Positions 27,486 through 38,023 of a stretch of DNA of 64,000 nucleotides are shown here, piece by piece. A program made the position numbers and the translations under genes. The stretch spans positions 17,118 through 81,117 of the forward strand of contig JAILIS010000046.1 of the NCBI GenBank assembly GCA_024695145.1, given 5' to 3'. The notes beneath the pieces are model-generated. The model saw only the letters and a program-made list of their open reading frames with translations. It searched no databases and had not been told where the DNA came from. Source of the stretch: Lachnospiraceae bacterium. GTDB taxonomy: Bacteria > Bacillota > Clostridia > Lachnospirales > Lachnospiraceae. Positions within the stretch are counted from its first letter, which is position 1. Each line of letters opens with the position of its first letter.

Positions 27486-28009
27486 GGGGTTCAACTCTTG
27501 AAGAACTGATAAACAGAACGAACGATCTGTACAAAGAGCACGGACTGTGTCTTGTACAGAAAATACCGACTCCGATAACTCCGATCAGGATGAATGCGGA
27601 TCATTCACAGATCACGCTGGCGTATTTTGACCAGAAAAGTACTGTTGATTATATCGGAGCTGTTCAGGGAATACCCGTATGCTTTGATGCCAAGGAATGT
27701 TCCGTCGATACTTTCGCGCTTTCCAATATTCATGAACATCAGGTAAAGTTCATGGAAGATTTTGAAAAGCAGGGCGGTATAAGCTTTATCGTGATATACT
27801 ATGCCCATAAAGACCGGTTCCATTATCTTCGATGCGAAAGATTACAGTATTTCTGGAACAGGATGCAAAAAGGCGGCAGAAAAAGTTTTCGTATCGAAGA
27901 ACTGGAAGAAGGCTTTGATCTGATACCGCACGAAGGGCTGCTCGTTCCATATCTGGACGGCATCAAAAAGGATTTGACATTAAGGGATACGAAGTTTAAC
28001 GTATCTTAG
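27458..28009 (+). CDS. recU: Holliday junction resolvase RecU
   Basis: 183 residues. Firmicutes counterpart of RuvC; cleaves Holliday junctions after RuvAB branch migration. Family marks: NSRGLRGSTLEELINRTNDLY at the N-terminus, the nuclease core with STVDYIGAVQGIPVCFDAKE (catalytic Asp, Glu, Lys) and LSNIHEHQVKFMEDFEKQGG. The stalk loop lies around QKIPTPITPIRM. It overlaps the pseudouridine synthase by 28 bases. In Bacillus recU pairs with a PBP gene; here it sits between an RNA enzyme and the his cluster. Confidence 0.95.
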   Translation: MSTWNSRGLRGSTLEELINRTNDLYKEHGLCLVQKIPTPITPIRMNADHSQITLAYFDQKSTVDYIGAVQGIPVCFDAKECSVDTFALSNIHEHQVKFMEDFEKQGGISFIVIYYAHKDRFHYLRCERLQYFWNRMQKGGRKSFRIEELEEGFDLIPHEGLLVPYLDGIKKDLTLRDTKFNVS

Positions 28010-28020
28010 GTGGAGGAGAC

Positions 28021-29655
28021 ATGAACGATATGATCCATACCCCGGAGGGAGTAAGAGATATTCCGCCTTCCGAGTTCGCAAAAAAACTTGAAATGACAGA
28101 CCGCCTGCTTAAGGTTATAAAGGATGCCGGGTATCTGCTCATGCAGACTCCCTCATTTGAGTTCTTTGATGTTTTTGCCAATAATATGGGACTTACACCT
28201 TCAAAGGAGCTGTACAAGTTCTATGACAAAGAAGGCAGCACCCTTGTTTTGCGTCCCGATTTCACACCTGCCATGGCCAGGGCTTTTTCAAAACTGTATC
28301 AGGACTGTGATGATCCGGTAAGGCTGTGTTATAACGGTAATACGTTTGTAAACGCCAACGATCTCAACGGACGGCTTAAAGAATGCACACAGATAGGAGC
28401 GGAGCTTTATAACGACGCGTCATGTGAAGCAGATGCGGCAATGATCGGGCTTGTCGTTAAATGCATGCTCACAGCCGGCTTTGATGATTTTGTAGTGTCT
28501 GTCGGAAACGGAAGCTTTTTCAAAGGTCTCTGCCGTTCGCTCGATATCACCGGAACGGATGAGATGAATCTTCGGGAGCTGATATCTGCGAAGAACTATT
28601 ATAAAGCCGAAGATCTGTTAAAACATCTCGGGGTAGACGATAAGATGACGGATATGATCGTTCATATATCAGACGATCATACGACCAAAGATTCACTTGA
28701 TGATCTGAAAAGTATAACGGATCGTGATCTTTGCCATCCATCTCTTGATCGGCTCATAAAAATCATGGAGATACTCGAGAGAGATGGCGTTGATAAATAC
28801 GTATCCATAGATCTCGGTCTTCTGAACAAGTATAACTATTATACGGGAGTATTGTTCCGGGCATATACATCCGGATTCGGTGATGCCGTTATCAAGGGCG
28901 GAAGATATGACAATCTTGTAAAGGAATTCGGTAAAGACACCCCGGCGATCGGCTTCGGTATCAGCCTTGATGAGCTTCTGATCGCCAGAAACGTGCAGGA
29001 GCGTAAGAGTAAGGATGATAGCAAATATCTGACCATAGCGCTCACCAAAGGCCGTCTTGCGGACAAGACCCTCGCCCTTCTCGAAAAATGCGGATTCTCC
29101 TGTGAGGAGATGAAGGACAAAGATACAAGAAAGCTCATATTCGTAAACGAAGAACAGAAGCTGCGATTTTTCCTTGCAAAAGGACCGGACGTTCCGACAT
29201 ATGTGGAACACGGAGTGGCAGATATCGGGGTTGTCGGCAAAGACACGATCAATGAGGAAGACAGAAAGGTACTCGAAGTCCTCGATCTGGGATTCGGAAA
29301 GTGCAGGATGTGCATCTGCGGCCACGCTGATATGAAAGAGCGTCTTGATACGGCGGATATGATACGGATAGCAACAAAATATCCTCATATCGCAAAGACA
29401 TATTTTAATGATATAAGGCGCCAGAGCGTGGATATCATAAAACTGAACGGAAGCATAGAGCTTGCTCCCATAGTCGGTCTGTCTGATGTGATAGTCGATA
29501 TAGTCGAAACCGGCAGTACGCTTCGGGAAAACGGCCTGTCGATTCTTGAAGAGATCTTTGACATATCGGCAAGAATGATCGTCAACCCCGTATCCATGAG
29601 GCTGCAGTCAAAACGGATAAACGAACTTATCGGCAGTATCAAGGAGGCATTATGA
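28021..29655 (+). CDS. hisG: HisZ-HisG fusion: ATP phosphoribosyltransferase regulatory and catalytic subunits
   Basis: 544 residues in one uninterrupted frame. Residues 1-325 are HisZ, a histidyl-tRNA synthetase paralogue (TPEGVRDIPPSEF, STLVLRPDFTPAMARAF, IKGGRYDNLVKEFG). Residues 335-544 are the short form of HisG (YLTIALTKGRLADKTL, then VEHGVADIGVVGKDTI, VETGSTLRENGL), which catalyses the first step of histidine synthesis. The short HisG needs HisZ for activity and feedback control; normally they are two genes forming an octamer. Fusion fixes 1:1 stoichiometry. GGTGGAGG precedes the ATG; the end overlaps hisD by 4 bases. Confidence 0.94.
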   Translation: MNDMIHTPEGVRDIPPSEFAKKLEMTDRLLKVIKDAGYLLMQTPSFEFFDVFANNMGLTPSKELYKFYDKEGSTLVLRPDFTPAMARAFSKLYQDCDDPVRLCYNGNTFVNANDLNGRLKECTQIGAELYNDASCEADAAMIGLVVKCMLTAGFDDFVVSVGNGSFFKGLCRSLDITGTDEMNLRELISAKNYYKAEDLLKHLGVDDKMTDMIVHISDDHTTKDSLDDLKSITDRDLCHPSLDRLIKIMEILERDGVDKYVSIDLGLLNKYNYYTGVLFRAYTSGFGDAVIKGGRYDNLVKEFGKDTPAIGFGISLDELLIARNVQERKSKDDSKYLTIALTKGRLADKTLALLEKCGFSCEEMKDKDTRKLIFVNEEQKLRFFLAKGPDVPTYVEHGVADIGVVGKDTINEEDRKVLEVLDLGFGKCRMCICGHADMKERLDTADMIRIATKYPHIAKTYFNDIRRQSVDIIKLNGSIELAPIVGLSDVIVDIVETGSTLRENGLSILEEIFDISARMIVNPVSMRLQSKRINELIGSIKEAL

Positions 29656-30950
29656 AAACCGTTAAACTTACAAAAGACTCTGTAGCGGGATTACTTACGG
29701 ATCTGCTCCGCCGCAGTCCCGGTGAATATACCGAATATGAAAATACAGTAAAAGAGATCACCTCTAGAGTCCGGAAAGAGGGAGATGATGCTGTTTTTGA
29801 ATACACGAATAAGTTCGACAAATGGGATATAAACGCCAATAACGTTAAAGTTACGGCAGAAGAGATCGAAAGTGCATACTCCTCATTTGATAAAGAACTG
29901 ATCCGTGTAATGAAAAGATCCGCGAATAATATAAGGAAATATCATGAAAAGCAGCTGGTCAACAGCTGGTTCGATACTGAAGGCGGATGCATACTGGGAC
30001 AGAAAATAAGTGCCGTTGAAAATGTCGGAGTTTATGTTCCCGGCGGTAAAGCGGCATATCCGTCGTCAACACTCATGTGTATCATACCCGCGTTGGTTGC
30101 AGGGGTTGATAACATCATCATGACAACGCCGGCCGATAAAAACGGGATAGTAAACCCGGCTACTCTTGTCGCAGCAAAGATAACGGGCGTTACCGAAATA
30201 TACAAAGTCGGAGGAGCCCAGGCAGTTGCCGCCATGGCATTCGGTACAAAAAGCATTCCGAAAGTCGACAAGATCGTCGGACCGGGAAATATCTTCGTGG
30301 CCCTTGCCAAAAAAGAAGTGTTCGGCCATGTCAGTATCGATTCAATAGCCGGTCCGAGCGAAATACTTGTTTTGGCTGACGACAGTGCCAATGCGAAATA
30401 TGTTGCCGCAGACCTTCTGTCACAGGCAGAACATGATGAGCTTGCAAGTGCGATACTGATCACCAACAGCAGCGAACTTGCCGATGAGGTATGCAAGTAC
30501 ATCGATAAGTTTCTTGCAAAGCTTGAGAGGGCTGATATCATCAAAAGTTCCCTTGATAATTACGGCTGTATCCTTGTTGCCGACAATATGGATGATGCAA
30601 CAGCTGCCGCCAATGAGATAGCGAGCGAACATCTGGAGATCCTGACACGTGATCCGTATGCTGTCATGACGAAGATAAAAAATGCCGGAGCGATCTTTCT
30701 GGGCGATTATTCATCGGAACCTCTCGGAGATTATTTTGCAGGCCCCGATCATGTCCTTCCGACGAACGGTACCGCAAAGTTCTTCTCACCGCTTGGAGTT
30801 GATTCATTTATAAAACGTACGAGCATAATCAGCTATTCAAAAGAAGCTCTTGAGAGCGCATGCGATGATATCATGAAATTTGCAAAAGCAGAGGGACTGA
30901 CTGCACATGCCAATTCCATAGGTGTCAGATTTGACAAAGGAGTATTGTGA
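29652..30950 (+). CDS. hisD: Histidinol dehydrogenase
   Basis: 432 residues, full length. Oxidises L-histidinol to L-histidine in two NAD-dependent steps with zinc. Visible motifs: VYVPGGKAAYPSSTLM, KVGGAQAVAAMAFGTKS, IVGPGNIFVALAKK, AGPSEILVLAD, LSQAEHDELASA (zinc-binding Gln and His) and GPDHVLPTNG. AAGGAGG overlaps the end of hisG just before the ATG, and the two frames overlap by 4 bases. Confidence 0.97.
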   Translation: MKTVKLTKDSVAGLLTDLLRRSPGEYTEYENTVKEITSRVRKEGDDAVFEYTNKFDKWDINANNVKVTAEEIESAYSSFDKELIRVMKRSANNIRKYHEKQLVNSWFDTEGGCILGQKISAVENVGVYVPGGKAAYPSSTLMCIIPALVAGVDNIIMTTPADKNGIVNPATLVAAKITGVTEIYKVGGAQAVAAMAFGTKSIPKVDKIVGPGNIFVALAKKEVFGHVSIDSIAGPSEILVLADDSANAKYVAADLLSQAEHDELASAILITNSSELADEVCKYIDKFLAKLERADIIKSSLDNYGCILVADNMDDATAAANEIASEHLEILTRDPYAVMTKIKNAGAIFLGDYSSEPLGDYFAGPDHVLPTNGTAKFFSPLGVDSFIKRTSIISYSKEALESACDDIMKFAKAEGLTAHANSIGVRFDKGVL

Positions 30951-30951
30951 T

Positions 30952-31557
30952 ATGCCAAGAAAAAGCACGGTTAACAGGGAAGCAAATGTCAAGAGACAGA
31001 CAAAAGAAACACTTATAAACGTAAGTCTTAGTATTGACGGAGTCGGAGAAGCCAAGATAGATTCCGGCATAGGATTTTTCGATCATATGCTCGAAAGCTT
31101 TGCAAAGCACGGATTCTTTGATCTTACGCTTTCGTGTGAGGGTGATCTTCACGTGGACGGACATCATTCTGTTGAGGACTGCGGTATAGTGCTCGGTCAG
31201 GCCATAAAAGAAGCCGTAGCCGCAAAAGAGGGCATGGTCCGCTACGGACACTGCATCCTGCCAATGGATGATGCACTTGTTCTGACGGCAGTTGACCTGT
31301 GCGGCAGGCCTTATTTTGAATATGACGCAAAGTTTGAAACGGAAAAGATAGGATACCTTGATACCGAACTTATCAGGGAATTTTTCTATGCCATCAGTTA
31401 CAGCGCCCGGATGAACCTTCACATAAAAGTGCTCTCGGGCAGCAATTCCCACCATATATGCGAGGCCATGTTCAAGAGTTTTGCACGATCGCTAGATATG
31501 GCAACATCTCTTGACCAGCGGATAACAAATGTATTGTCAACGAAAGGATCACTTTAA
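30952..31557 (+). CDS. hisB: Imidazoleglycerol-phosphate dehydratase
   Basis: 201 residues. Removes water from imidazole glycerol phosphate. Metal-binding motifs are [47 protein letters not shown]. The stand-alone form lacks the phosphatase domain of enterobacterial HisB. The ATG at 30952 fits AAGGAG ten bases upstream and the usual [10 protein letters not shown] start; a longer frame from 30922 would overlap hisD by 29 bases and lacks a ribosome site. Its stop codon overlaps the next start by one base (TAATG). Confidence 0.96.
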   Translation: MPRKSTVNREANVKRQTKETLINVSLSIDGVGEAKIDSGIGFFDHMLESFAKHGFFDLTLSCEGDLHVDGHHSVEDCGIVLGQAIKEAVAAKEGMVRYGHCILPMDDALVLTAVDLCGRPYFEYDAKFETEKIGYLDTELIREFFYAISYSARMNLHIKVLSGSNSHHICEAMFKSFARSLDMATSLDQRITNVLSTKGSL

Positions 31558-32819
31558 TGAACAAACTTCTGATCCCGTGTGTCTATCTTAAAAAAGACAG
31601 ACTCATAAGGGGCTTTAAAGACAATGAGACGGTAAGCACGGATCCGGTTGAATACTGCGTTGCCCTTTCCGTAAAAGGCGCTGATGCCATACTCGTATTC
31701 GATCTGTCGGAAGGTGACAACGAACACGAGGCTTCCCTTCTTACGATCCGTGAGATCACACGCCGGATGGATACACCCGTTTATGGTGCAGGTAACGTAA
31801 ACCGCCTTGAAGATGTCAAAAAGCTGCTCTATGCAGGATGCAGAAAAGTTGCCCTTAATATGGCAAAGCAGTCAAACATCGATCTGATCGAAGACGCGGG
31901 AAAACGTTTTTCCAAAGAGAAGATCTATGTATGTGCCGACAGTACGGAGCAGGTACTTGATAATCTTAAGGTCATAAAGGAAAATGCGGAAGGTGCGCTT
32001 ATACTCGGAATGCTGTTTGACGACAGATTTGACGAGATACCCGTGATACCCGTTATTAATGACGGTGATCCCGTAAAGATCCTCGGAAAGAAGTATGTAT
32101 GTGCTCTTTCGGGAGATACGGTAAACTGCCGTAAAGATGACCTGTTCTCATTCAAGGAGGAGCTCATCAAAGCAGGAATACCGGCTGATTTTTGCTCCGT
32201 CAGCGTTAAATGGGAAGATCTTAAATGCGATGATAAAGGACTGATCCCGGTCATATGCCAGGATGTCAAAACAAATGCCGTACTGATGCTCGCCTATATG
32301 AACAGGGAAGCTTATGAGATTACCATCCGTGAAGGGATCATGACATATTATTCCAGATCAAGGAAATGTCTGTGGAAGAAAGGTGAGACAAGCGGACATT
32401 ATCAGTATGTCAGGGAGCTTTACAGTGACTGCGACAATGATACGCTTCTGGCCAAAGTCGTTCAGATCGGAAATGCCTGTCATACAGGTGAATACTCATG
32501 CTTCTTTAATGAGATAATCAAAAAGGACAACCCTAACAAAGATCCTTATTCGATACTGGAAGATGTGTATTCGGTAATAATGGACCGCAAAGATAATCCC
32601 AAAGAAGGTTCTTATACCAATTATCTGTTTGACAAAGGCCTTGACAAAATACTCAAAAAAGTCGGGGAAGAGGCTACCGAGATCGTAATAGCCGCCAAGA
32701 ATCCCGAAAACGAAGAGAGTAAATACGAGATAGCCGATTTTCTGTATCACATCATGGTACTCATGGCGCTAAAAGGCATAACATGGGAAGAGGTCTGTTG
32801 GGAGCTGGCAAACAGGTGA
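31557..32819 (+). CDS. hisIE: HisI-HisE protein with an N-terminal HisA/HisF-like half-barrel
   Basis: 420 residues. Residues 1-205 resemble the first half of HisA/HisF ([54 protein letters not shown]) but I cannot find the second half's phosphate loop in full. Residues about 215-320 are phosphoribosyl-AMP cyclohydrolase ([33 protein letters not shown]). Residues 325-420 are phosphoribosyl-ATP pyrophosphohydrolase ([33 protein letters not shown]). It catalyses steps 2 and 3. Usual HisIE is about 200 residues, so the front part is an addition of unknown activity. Confidence 0.92.
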   Translation: MNKLLIPCVYLKKDRLIRGFKDNETVSTDPVEYCVALSVKGADAILVFDLSEGDNEHEASLLTIREITRRMDTPVYGAGNVNRLEDVKKLLYAGCRKVALNMAKQSNIDLIEDAGKRFSKEKIYVCADSTEQVLDNLKVIKENAEGALILGMLFDDRFDEIPVIPVINDGDPVKILGKKYVCALSGDTVNCRKDDLFSFKEELIKAGIPADFCSVSVKWEDLKCDDKGLIPVICQDVKTNAVLMLAYMNREAYEITIREGIMTYYSRSRKCLWKKGETSGHYQYVRELYSDCDNDTLLAKVVQIGNACHTGEYSCFFNEIIKKDNPNKDPYSILEDVYSVIMDRKDNPKEGSYTNYLFDKGLDKILKKVGEEATEIVIAAKNPENEESKYEIADFLYHIMVLMALKGITWEEVCWELANR

Positions 32820-34675
32820 ACGGTCTTGCCCTGTCAAACGAAATACTCATGTCGGTAGACAAGCCCGCACGATATATCGGACACGAGATAAATGCCGTAT
32901 ACAAAGATCCCGGGGGCCTTGTCAGATTTGTCATGTGTTTTCCGGATCTGTATGAGATAGGAATGTCTCATCTCGGAATACAGATCCTGTACGACATGCT
33001 CAATTCCTTTGATGATGTATGGTGTGAGAGAGTGTATTCCGTATGGACCGATCTTCACCGCATAATGAAAGATGAGCACATACCGCTGTTCGCCCTTGAA
33101 TCTCAGGATCCTGTCAAAGACTTTGATTTTCTCGGGATAACGCTTCAGTATGAGATGTGTTACACAAACATGCTTCAGATCCTGGATCTCTCCGGCATCC
33201 CGTTTTACAGCAGTGACCGGGGTGAGGACGATCCGATAGTGATATGCGGAGGACCGTGTGCGTACAATCCCGAGCCTCTGGCTGATTTTACGGATCTTGT
33301 CTATATAGGTGAAGGCGAGACCGTATACCGCAGACTTATAGATCTGTATAAAGAATGTAAGAGCGCGGGAGTGACCAGGCGGGAGTTTATACACGAAGCC
33401 GGAAAACTGCCGGGTATATATGCTCCTTCATGCTATGAAGTGTCATACAATGATGACGGTACGATAAAAAGCTTTGATCCGTTATATGATGATATGCCCG
33501 ACAGGATCGTAAAAGAAGTCGTATGCGATCTTTCAGATACTTATTATCCGGTAAAGCCGATAGTACCGTACATCAAAGCCACTCAGGACAGAGTGGTGCT
33601 TGAGATACAGCGCGGATGTATAAGAGGATGCAGATTCTGCCAGGCCGGAAGCGTATACCGGCCCACCCGTGAGCGCGATGAAAAAAAACTTGAAGAATAT
33701 GCAAGGCAGATGATCGCAAATACAGGGCATGAGGAGATATCCCTCTCATCCTTAAGTTCATCGGATTACTCGCATCTTGAACAGATATGCGATTTTCTCA
33801 TAAACGAATTCTCAAGTAAGCATATAAACATTTCCCTTCCGTCACTTCGTGTGGATGCGTTTTCCCTTGATGTGATGAGCAAAGTACAGGATGTCAGAAA
33901 ATCAGTCATCACATTTGCTCCGGAGGCAGGGAGCCAGAGGATGCGAAACGTCATAAATAAAGGCCTTACAAGAGAAGATATCCTTAAAGGCTGCAGGGAA
34001 GCATTCATTGGCGGATGGACCAGGGTAAAGCTTTATTTCATGCTCGGTCTTCCGTTTGAGACGGAAGAAGACATGGAAGGGATAGCGGAGCTTTCAAACG
34101 AGATTGCAAAGCTCTATTACGACACGATACCGAAGGAGGAGAGAAAGACGAAAGTCAGCATCGTCTCGTCAACCTCCTTTTTTGTGCCCAAACCCTTCAC
34201 ACCGTTCCAGTGGGCCTCCATGAACACGGCAGATGAATTTCGTTACAAAGCCCATGTTGTAAATGAAGCGATGAGAAAACAGCTCAATTACAAGAGCATT
34301 AAATACAACTGGCACAGTGCGGATGTATCCGTTCTTGAAGGCGTGTTTGCAAGAGGCGACAGAAGACTTGCAAAAGTACTTGTCAGGGCATATGAAAAAG
34401 GATGTCTTTTTGATGCCTGGACAGAGACTTTTTCTTTTGCACCGTGGCAGGAGGCATTTAACGAGACCGGAACAGACCCGGAATTTTATTATAACCGCGT
34501 AAGAAGTCTTGATGAGATACTTCCCTGGGATTTTATCGATACCGGCGTGACAAAGGATTTTCTTATAAGGGAATATGAGAATGCCGCTAAAGGTACAGTC
34601 ACACCGAACTGCAGACAAAAATGCAGCGGATGCGGAGCGGCGAGATACAAAGGAGGGGTCTGTTATGAAAGTTAG
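32816..34675 (+). CDS. TIGR03960-family radical SAM protein
   Basis: 619 residues from the chosen start. A B12-binding-like N-terminal domain ([35 protein letters not shown]) precedes a radical SAM domain with the cluster motif CIRGCRFCQ (C-x3-C-x2-C), and a C-terminal Cys-rich tail ([13 protein letters not shown]). The start is taken as GTG at 32816, which overlaps the HisIE stop by 4 bases and has GGGAG ten bases upstream; the in-frame ATG at 32783 adds residues inside hisE without support. It is always found with the TIGR03936 partner that follows. Reaction unknown; a link to ribosome or RNA maturation is a guess. Confidence 0.93.
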   Translation: MNGLALSNEILMSVDKPARYIGHEINAVYKDPGGLVRFVMCFPDLYEIGMSHLGIQILYDMLNSFDDVWCERVYSVWTDLHRIMKDEHIPLFALESQDPVKDFDFLGITLQYEMCYTNMLQILDLSGIPFYSSDRGEDDPIVICGGPCAYNPEPLADFTDLVYIGEGETVYRRLIDLYKECKSAGVTRREFIHEAGKLPGIYAPSCYEVSYNDDGTIKSFDPLYDDMPDRIVKEVVCDLSDTYYPVKPIVPYIKATQDRVVLEIQRGCIRGCRFCQAGSVYRPTRERDEKKLEEYARQMIANTGHEEISLSSLSSSDYSHLEQICDFLINEFSSKHINISLPSLRVDAFSLDVMSKVQDVRKSVITFAPEAGSQRMRNVINKGLTREDILKGCREAFIGGWTRVKLYFMLGLPFETEEDMEGIAELSNEIAKLYYDTIPKEERKTKVSIVSSTSFFVPKPFTPFQWASMNTADEFRYKAHVVNEAMRKQLNYKSIKYNWHSADVSVLEGVFARGDRRLAKVLVRAYEKGCLFDAWTETFSFAPWQEAFNETGTDPEFYYNRVRSLDEILPWDFIDTGVTKDFLIREYENAAKGTVTPNCRQKCSGCGAARYKGGVCYES

Positions 34676-35363
34676 GATCAGATTCTCCAAGCATGGTGCC
34701 CTTGTATATATCGGCCACCTCGATGTTATGAGGTATTTCCAGAAGCTGTTTCGAAGAGCCGATATACCGGTAAAGTACTCCGAGGGTTTTTCCCCGCACC
34801 AGATCCTTTCATTTACGCCTCCGCTACCGCTCGGTATGGAAAGCTTCGGCGAATATGCCGATGTGGAGCTGACGCAAAGTGTTCCGACAAAAAAAGCACT
34901 CGCGGTACTAAGAAAAAAGAGTGTTCCCGAAATAGAGATAATGTCGTTCAGACAGCTGCCCGACGGCTGTGAAAATGCCATGGCATCGGTAAAAGCGGCA
35001 TCTTATTCATTTATATATGATGATAAGGCGCAAAATGATGCCGTAAAAGATGCAGTAACGGCTTTTCTAGATAAGAGCGAGCTGAACATACTGAAAAAAA
35101 CGAAAAAGAACGAACGGATCATCAATATAAGACCGCTTGTATATGATCTTACGGTTGATACGGATGCCGCAAAGATCGATATGACCATAAGTTCCGGAAG
35201 TCTTGACAATATCAAACCCGAACTTGTTCTTGACTGCCTGATACAAAACTGCGGACTGGACAGCACGATTCTGACAGGCTCACGGACCGTCCGGCTCGAT
35301 CAGTTCACGGATGCGGGCGGTAAGCTTATCTCACTTGATGAAGCCGGAGAGGATATCATATAA
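34665..35363 (+). CDS. TIGR03936-family radical SAM-linked protein (DUF2344)
   Basis: 232 residues. Family signature: [20 protein letters not shown], then FRRADIPVKYSEGFSPHQ and LSFTPPLPLGMESFGEYADV. It overlaps the radical SAM gene by 11 bases. The ATG at 34665 has AAAGGAGGGG directly upstream, which rules out the longer frame from 34575. In many Firmicutes ribonuclease G and rplU follow this pair; here the next gene is mutS. Function unknown, presumed to act with its radical SAM neighbour. Confidence 0.94.
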   Translation: MKVRIRFSKHGALVYIGHLDVMRYFQKLFRRADIPVKYSEGFSPHQILSFTPPLPLGMESFGEYADVELTQSVPTKKALAVLRKKSVPEIEIMSFRQLPDGCENAMASVKAASYSFIYDDKAQNDAVKDAVTAFLDKSELNILKKTKKNERIINIRPLVYDLTVDTDAAKIDMTISSGSLDNIKPELVLDCLIQNCGLDSTILTGSRTVRLDQFTDAGGKLISLDEAGEDII

Positions 35364-35373
35364 CAAAGAGATA

Positions 35374-38019
35374 ATGGATACAAAACTGTCTCCCATGATG
35401 CAAAAATACATAGAAACAAAGGAGAGCTACAAGGACTGCATCCTTTTTTACCGTCTCGGTGATTTTTACGAGATGTTCTTTGATGATGCGATAACCGCAT
35501 CTAAGGAACTTGAGCTCACACTTACGGGAAAAAGCTGCGGACTGCCGGAGAGAGCTCCCATGTGCGGAGTACCCTTTCACGCTGCACAGGTCTACATCAA
35601 CAGGCTCGTTCAAAAAGGCTATAAAGTCGCCATCTGCGAGCAGGTTGAAGATCCGAAAGAAGCAAAGGGACTCGTAAAGCGTGAAGTCACAAGGATAGCG
35701 ACTCCGGGCACAAACATAGACATGGACACTCTGAGCGAAGAGTCCAACAACTATATCATGTGCATCTATTATACCGAGAATGTGTATGGGATAGCCGTTT
35801 CCGATATAACGACCGGGATATTTGCGACAACGGAAGTTACCGATGCACGAAAGCTTTCCGATGAGATATACAAATATTCTCCTTCAGAGATAATATGCAA
35901 TGAAGCTTTTACCGTTTCGGGCTTTGATTTTGAAGAGTTAAAACTTCATCTGCATACGGTCATATTCCCCATAGAATCATTCTATTTTGACGATGATACG
36001 TGTATACAGGCTCTTTCCGACCAGTTTCAGTCTTTTGATCCCGCATCTTACGGGATCTCAAGTCTCACCGGCTGTATCGTCTCGTCCGGGGCGCTCATAC
36101 AGTATCTGTGCGAGTCTCAAAAGAGCGCCATCCCGCAGATAAGAAAGCTTACGGTATATTCCGTCAACGACTATATGGTGCTCGACAGTGCGACACGCAG
36201 AAATCTCGAGCTGACGGAGACAATGCTCGACAAGACGAAAAAAGGATCCCTTCTCTATGTTCTCGATAAGACAAAGACCGCAATGGGCGCGAGAATGCTA
36301 CGGTCTTTTCTCGAGCAGCCGCTGACCGATAAAAAAAAGATAAATGAAAGACTTGATGCCGTAGATGCTTTTTACGGGGATCTGATCCTTCGTGAAGAAC
36401 TGCGGGAATATCTGACTCCGATATACGATCTGGAACGTCTCATGGGCAAGATCAACTACCGGTCCGCCAATCCGAGGGATCTGATCGCATTCGCCAATTC
36501 GATCAGAATGCTTACTCCGATCAAAAAACTGCTGTCGGCATCAAAGGTACCTGAACTTGCCGGGCTCTGCAAAGACCTTGATACGCTCGAAGATCTGTGC
36601 GCTCTTATCGACGAATGCATAAGTGAAGACGCTCCCGTTACGATCAAAGAGGGCGGAATAGTAAAGAACGGTTATTCGGAAAAGGTCGACTCACTTCGAA
36701 ATGCCAAGACTGACGGAAAAAAATGGCTTGCGGATCTTGAAGCTGAAGACCGGGAGCGTACGGGGATCAAGAACCTTCGTATCAAATACAACCGGGTCTT
36801 CGGATATTATTTTGAAGTGACCAATTCTTTCCTTGAAATGGTACCGGAAGACTATATAAGGAAACAGACACTTGCAAATGCCGAAAGATATACGACCGCC
36901 CGTCTTACCGAACTCGAAGATACGATTTTAAACGCTGAAGACAAACTGTTTTCGCTTGAATACGATATATTCATGGAACTGCGCCATAAGCTCTCGCTTT
37001 GTGTGGACAGGATACTTAAGAGTGCGCGTATCATAGCTGTACTCGATGCATATTCCTCCCTCGGTTATGTTGCTTCGTCAAATAATTATGTGAGACCGTC
37101 CGTGAATGATAAGGGAATTATAAATATAAAGGACGGACGTCATCCTGTCGTTGAAAAGCTTACAAAAGATGAGATGTTCATAGCAAACGACACGTACCTT
37201 GACTGCCAGAAGAACAGGATAAGTGTCATAACCGGCCCCAACATGGCCGGAAAATCAACATATATGCGTCAGGTTGCCCTGATCGTTCTGATGGCTCAGA
37301 TAGGATCTTTCGTCCCGGCAAAAGAGGCCGAAATAGGTATAGTCGACAGGATATTCACGCGCGTGGGGGCGAGTGATGATCTCGCAAGCGGCAGATCGAC
37401 CTTTATGGTCGAAATGACCGAAGTGGCCAATATACTGAGAAATGCGACATCAAAGAGCCTTCTGATCCTCGACGAGATAGGGCGCGGAACTTCGACCTTC
37501 GACGGACTGTCCATTGCCTGGGCGGTGATCGAATATATCAGTAACACAAAGCTGCTCGGAGCCAAGACTCTTTTTGCCACTCATTATCATGAACTGACGG
37601 AACTTGAAGGGAAGATAGCCGGTGTAAACAATTACTGTATAGCCGTAAGAGAGAAGAAAGACAATATCGTATTCCTTCGCAAGATAGTAAAAGGCGGTGC
37701 CGACAGAAGCTACGGGATAGCCGTTGCAAAGCTCGCGGGACTTCCCGAAAGCGTTATAGACCGTGCCAACGAACTGGTGGACCAGCTCTCGGAAAATGAC
37801 ATATCTGCAAGCGTTCGTTCCATCGCGGCAGATACTCCGAAAAACAGGATACTGAAAAAGAGTGATGACGTTGACAGAGGACAGATGTCACTCTTTGATA
37901 CGATAAGCGATGAGGAGATAATTGATGAGATCAAGAGTCTCGACTGTAACAACATGACACCTGTGGAAGCGCTGAACGCACTGTCGATGATACAGAGCAA
38001 ACTGAAGAACAGATGGTAG
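35374..38019 (+). CDS. mutS: DNA mismatch repair protein MutS
   Basis: 881 residues. Recognises mismatches and starts repair. The mismatch-binding domain has FYRLGDFYEMFFDDA (the Phe-x-Glu motif is in FYEMF). The lever and clamp domains fill the middle. The ATPase has Walker A GPNMAGKSTYMRQ (about residue 620), Walker B LLILDEIGRGTSTFDG and the ABC signature region. The ATG at 35374 is the normal MutS start (LSPMMQKYIETK follows), with AAAGAG upstream; the earlier in-frame start at 35311 lies in the preceding gene. mutL follows after 4 bases. Confidence 0.97.
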   Translation: MDTKLSPMMQKYIETKESYKDCILFYRLGDFYEMFFDDAITASKELELTLTGKSCGLPERAPMCGVPFHAAQVYINRLVQKGYKVAICEQVEDPKEAKGLVKREVTRIATPGTNIDMDTLSEESNNYIMCIYYTENVYGIAVSDITTGIFATTEVTDARKLSDEIYKYSPSEIICNEAFTVSGFDFEELKLHLHTVIFPIESFYFDDDTCIQALSDQFQSFDPASYGISSLTGCIVSSGALIQYLCESQKSAIPQIRKLTVYSVNDYMVLDSATRRNLELTETMLDKTKKGSLLYVLDKTKTAMGARMLRSFLEQPLTDKKKINERLDAVDAFYGDLILREELREYLTPIYDLERLMGKINYRSANPRDLIAFANSIRMLTPIKKLLSASKVPELAGLCKDLDTLEDLCALIDECISEDAPVTIKEGGIVKNGYSEKVDSLRNAKTDGKKWLADLEAEDRERTGIKNLRIKYNRVFGYYFEVTNSFLEMVPEDYIRKQTLANAERYTTARLTELEDTILNAEDKLFSLEYDIFMELRHKLSLCVDRILKSARIIAVLDAYSSLGYVASSNNYVRPSVNDKGIINIKDGRHPVVEKLTKDEMFIANDTYLDCQKNRISVITGPNMAGKSTYMRQVALIVLMAQIGSFVPAKEAEIGIVDRIFTRVGASDDLASGRSTFMVEMTEVANILRNATSKSLLILDEIGRGTSTFDGLSIAWAVIEYISNTKLLGAKTLFATHYHELTELEGKIAGVNNYCIAVREKKDNIVFLRKIVKGGADRSYGIAVAKLAGLPESVIDRANELVDQLSENDISASVRSIAADTPKNRILKKSDDVDRGQMSLFDTISDEEIIDEIKSLDCNNMTPVEALNALSMIQSKLKNRW

Positions 38020-38023
38020 AAAA

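Noticed and set aside
28010..28020. Histidine attenuator before hisZG
   Set aside because: Only 11 bases follow recU, so no leader peptide can fit.
34169..34981. 270-residue minus-strand frame
   Set aside because: Opposite the radical SAM pair; no motif and no ribosome site.
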